From a virus, in IMG/VR virus record IMGVR_UViG_3300042482_000107, positions 1 to 38,978 of that record: DNA of 38,978 nt; one strand, written 5' to 3'. Both the position numbers and the translations under genes were made by a program. A model generated the notes under the pieces. The model did no database searches. It was not told the origin of the DNA and saw nothing but the letters and a program-made list of their open reading frames with translations. Shown piece by piece: positions 37,236 through 38,978 of this stretch. Position 1 is the first letter of the stretch; every line of letters begins with the position of its first letter.

Positions 37236-37622
37236 TTACTTGTTATATCGTTCTGGATTCTTAAGATATTCTGCCTTTTGAGCAGGTGTCATTTTAAATG
37301 GATTAATGTTGCTAGGCATTTGAACTACCTTGTTTTTAACAGGTGGTTTTGTTTTTGGCTTAGCAGTTGGTTTTGCTGTTGACATAATTGCACTATTGCC
37401 ACCAGCACGGAGTTTAGCCTGTGCTACCTGTTGCTTAGTTGGTGGAGTTGCTTTTGACTTAGCAACAGTTACTGGTTGAGACTTACTCATTGAAGCAGAA
37501 ACACGTGGCTTAGTAGAAGCAGTACCAGTAATCTCTACCTTTTTTCTTTGTTTTGATATTTCATTTATTTTATTAATTTCTGCTTTTGAAAGACGCGCAC
37601 TTTTTGTTTTAGGAGTAGCCAT
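37236..37622 (-). CDS. Basic protein sharing the PTKQQ-AQAK-RAGGN motif
   Basis: 128 residues, Lys/Thr/Ala/Pro-rich with no obvious fold. Residues 61-76 (PTKQQVAQAKLRAGGN) match residues 6-21 of the protein at 12544-13107 at 14 of 16 positions. Lys-Pro repeats (TAKPTAKPKTKPPVKN) recall DNA-condensing tails. The C-terminus has NPFKMTPAQKAEYLKNPE. It may be packaged with DNA or bind the same partner as its relative. TAATG-coupled to the 61-residue gene. Confidence 0.6.
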   Translation of the reverse strand: MATPKTKSARLSKAEINKINEISKQRKKVEITGTASTKPRVSASMSKSQPVTVAKSKATPPTKQQVAQAKLRAGGNSAIMSTAKPTAKPKTKPPVKNKVVQMPSNINPFKMTPAQKAEYLKNPERYNK

Positions 37623-37807
37623 TACTTCTTCTTACCCATCTTCTTCATGACTGTCTTCTTAGTAGCCATCTTCTTCATGCCCATCTTAGTTTCCATTTTC
37701 TTTTCAGCCTTAGATTCCATCTTCTCACCAGTCTTGTAGGCTGCCTTCTTTGCTGCTTTCTTGCCTGCTGCTGTGTAAGGGAATTTCATTTTTCCGACCA
37801 TTGGCAT
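37622..37807 (-). CDS. Lysine/methionine-rich small protein
   Basis: 61 residues: MPMVGKMKFPYTAAGKKAAK, then repeats of MKKM, MKKMATKK and KKMGKKK. Roughly 40% Lys. Similar MPMVG...FPYTAAGKKAA proteins are frequent in aquatic phage virion operons. Possibly a DNA-condensing internal protein. TAATG overlaps at both ends. Confidence 0.65.
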   Translation of the reverse strand: MPMVGKMKFPYTAAGKKAAKKAAYKTGEKMESKAEKKMETKMGMKKMATKKTVMKKMGKKK

Positions 37808-38256
37808 TATTGTATTCCTGCTTCCTTGAGTTCTCGCATTACTGTGGCTGTGGATTTGTCTAACTTTTTTGCTTGTACCATTGTACCGCCGTCATATGCT
37901 GCACCTAATCTTTCAGATGCATCATGCGCTGCTTCTATCTGTTTTCTTTTCGTACCGTTAGGCTGGATACCCTGTGCTCTAGCACTACGATATGCTTCGA
38001 GTTCAGAGTTCCACTTCTTCTGTGTTGTGCCACTTGCGTTTACATCGCCTCTGGCATCACCTGCATTTAACTGAAGGTTCTTGGCTTTGCAACCGAAACA
38101 ATCAATGTCACACTGAGTGTGGTCAATAGAAACTTCTTCATACTCAAATGGTTTTTCTTGTGTCTCATCACAGAGCACACATCCGTATTGAGTTGCTATA
38201 AAATCATGGTTACTATCGAATCCCCATTCAAGTACCTTGCTAATATGTTGGTGCAT
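37807..38256 (-). CDS. Zinc-binding virion-operon protein (CFGCK type)
   Basis: 149 residues. CVLCDE, then HTQCDIDCFGCKAK (about 46-60), provides two to three cysteine pairs for one zinc cluster; the rest is helical and basic. The CFGCK-NLQL-GDA pattern occurs in many actinobacterial phages, function unknown. GTAGGGACA upstream of the ATG is a moderate ribosome site. Just downstream of the 90-residue gene. Confidence 0.65.
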   Translation of the reverse strand: MHQHISKVLEWGFDSNHDFIATQYGCVLCDETQEKPFEYEEVSIDHTQCDIDCFGCKAKNLQLNAGDARGDVNASGTTQKKWNSELEAYRSARAQGIQPNGTKRKQIEAAHDASERLGAAYDGGTMVQAKKLDKSTATVMRELKEAGIQ

Positions 38257-38262
38257 TTGTCC

Positions 38263-38535
38263 CTACTCTGTTGTAAAGTTAGCCGAAGTTACAATGCCGT
38301 CAGCAATCATTGCTGTTCTAATAGCATCAGTAATTCCAGTATGTTGACATCCACCCATATAGTAAGCAGTGTAAGTTGCTAACTCATCTTCGGTTGGATA
38401 CTGTATAAGTGAGTAAGCACCACCGCTAAGGATGATGGTATAACTCTTAGTGCGTTGTTTAAAGTGCGTGAACAAACGATGCATACCAATATGACCCTGC
38501 TCTAGGGTTGGTGTTACAAGTGTGTAGGTTGGCAT
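38263..38535 (-). CDS. Small protein immediately after the capsid gene
   Basis: 90 residues from the ATG at 38535, preceded by AAGGAGAACA; the frame extends upstream to 38589 without a ribosome site. MPTYTLVTPTLEQGHIGMHR, then KSYTIILSGGAYSLIQYPTE, and DELATYTAYYMGGCQHTGIT. Alternating strands suggest a small beta protein. The position right after the capsid suggests head decoration or completion. A GNRA-loop hairpin separates it from the capsid stop. Confidence 0.65.
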   Translation of the reverse strand: MPTYTLVTPTLEQGHIGMHRLFTHFKQRTKSYTIILSGGAYSLIQYPTEDELATYTAYYMGGCQHTGITDAIRTAMIADGIVTSANFTTE

Positions 38536-38561
38536 TGTTCTCCTTAATGAACTTACCAAGA

Positions 38562-38579
38562 GGCAGGGTTTCCCCTGCC
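38562..38579 (-). promoter_or_regulatory. GNRA-loop hairpin after the capsid gene
   Basis: On the leftward transcript GGCAGGG-GAAA-CCCTGCC forms a perfect 7-bp GC-rich stem with a GAAA tetraloop, a very stable RNA fold, 15 bases after the capsid stop. No T-run follows, so it is more likely to protect or process the capsid mRNA, or to attenuate, than to terminate fully. Confidence 0.6.
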
Positions 38580-38593
38580 CCTCAGTCAATCAA

Positions 38594-38978
38594 TTAAGCG
38601 ACTGATGAACCGTTAAGAATACGATACAAGGCTGCTTCGCGGTAACGCTTGAAGCCTAGAACGCCGTACCAACCCATTGGGCGGAAACGCATTAACTGGT
38701 CGATGACTGGACCGATAACTACATGTGGTTCTTCAGCAACGGCTTCAGCCATTGCTTCCTTACCAGCAAGAATTGTGCGGTATACCTTGGCGCTTGAAGC
38801 ACCGTCAGTATCGTTGAACATACGAGCAGACTCTACGAAGTAGGCTCCTTCATATGAACCAATTTCTCCAGCCCAAATGTTTTCATTTGAGTTGTACTCG
38901 TGAGGCAAACGCCATCCACCAGCACCAGTCTCAGCACGAAGGTCGTGTGAAACTTCTGGGTGAATACCACACCAGTAC
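38594..38978 (-). CDS. Major capsid protein, C-terminal part, continues to base 697 at the left end
   Basis: Reads in frame from the window end; it encodes about the last 128 residues, of which the first 45 repeat those at 1-137. It includes AEEPHVVIGPVIDQLMRFRP and the end LYRILNGSSVA, typical of the closing beta segment of the N4-gp56 capsid fold. The joined gene is 945 bases, 314 residues. The three base differences from the left copy are synonymous. Confidence 0.9.
   Translation of the reverse strand, partial: YWCGIHPEVSHDLRAETGAGGWRLPHEYNSNENIWAGEIGSYEGAYFVESARMFNDTDGASSAKVYRTILAGKEAMAEAVAEEPHVVIGPVIDQLMRFRPMGWYGVLGFKRYREAALYRILNGSSVA
38842..38978. repeat. Right copy of the 137-bp end overlap
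   Basis: Matches bases 1-137 with differences at 38843, 38845+1 (38846) and 38852 only, all silent in the capsid frame. It shows that the ends join and the assembly is circular; the differences indicate at least two closely related genotypes among the reads. Confidence 0.9.

Overview
The window is an essentially complete genome of a tailed double-stranded DNA phage with a short-tailed (podovirus-like) gene complement, assembled as a circle. Bases 1-137 reappear as 38842-38978 with three differences, and the major capsid gene runs leftward off base 1 and resumes in frame at the right end, so the unique genome is about 38,841 bp. The host is most probably an actinobacterium: there is a WhiB-family iron-sulfur regulator (26605-26865), a family essentially confined to Actinobacteria and their phages. 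The AT-leaning composition and the set of small conserved virion-operon proteins suggest an aquatic, low-GC actinobacterial host, but that is inference.

Layout. A divergent control region (15026-15819) separates two transcription units. Leftward from it runs the packaging and virion unit: terminase large subunit with an N-terminal helix-turn-helix domain, a basic protein, portal, two small proteins, three large probable internal or ejection proteins (1761, 433 and 714 aa), a scaffold-like protein and an N4-gp56-type major capsid protein. Across the circular junction it continues with small basic and zinc-binding proteins, a glycosyltransferase, a methyltransferase, more small virion-operon proteins, a connector-like protein, two fibre/adhesin proteins, a large tail protein, and a lysis cassette (two small membrane proteins flanking an M15-type peptidase). 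It ends at 27118. Rightward runs the early unit (15820-27031): zinc-finger proteins, an OB-fold SSB-like protein, a membrane-anchored lytic transglycosylase-like protein, a TIGR03299/DUF932 protein, an HTH protein, a PD-(D/E)XK exonuclease, a zinc-finger DNA-binding candidate, a DnaB/RecA-like ATPase, a resolvase-like nuclease, a primase split over two frames, a DUF1599 protein, a metallophosphoesterase, a sigma-like factor, an FmdB-like zinc ribbon and WhiB. The two units converge on a bidirectional terminator at 27043-27077.

How it fits together. No DNA or RNA polymerase, integrase or tape-measure gene was recognised, so replication and transcription probably rely on host polymerases, redirected by the sigma-like, WhiB-like and HTH proteins. 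Short virion genes are chained by TAATG or ATGA stop-start overlaps, which implies translational coupling. No tRNA gene, CRISPR array or insertion sequence was seen. The least explained parts are the control region (a promoter with a perfect palindrome in its spacer, repeated TACTGT motifs, a long multi-branched fold), a 195-bp hairpin-rich gap at 19374-19568, the primase frame break, a motif shared by two distant basic virion-unit proteins, and several very small cysteine-rich proteins.
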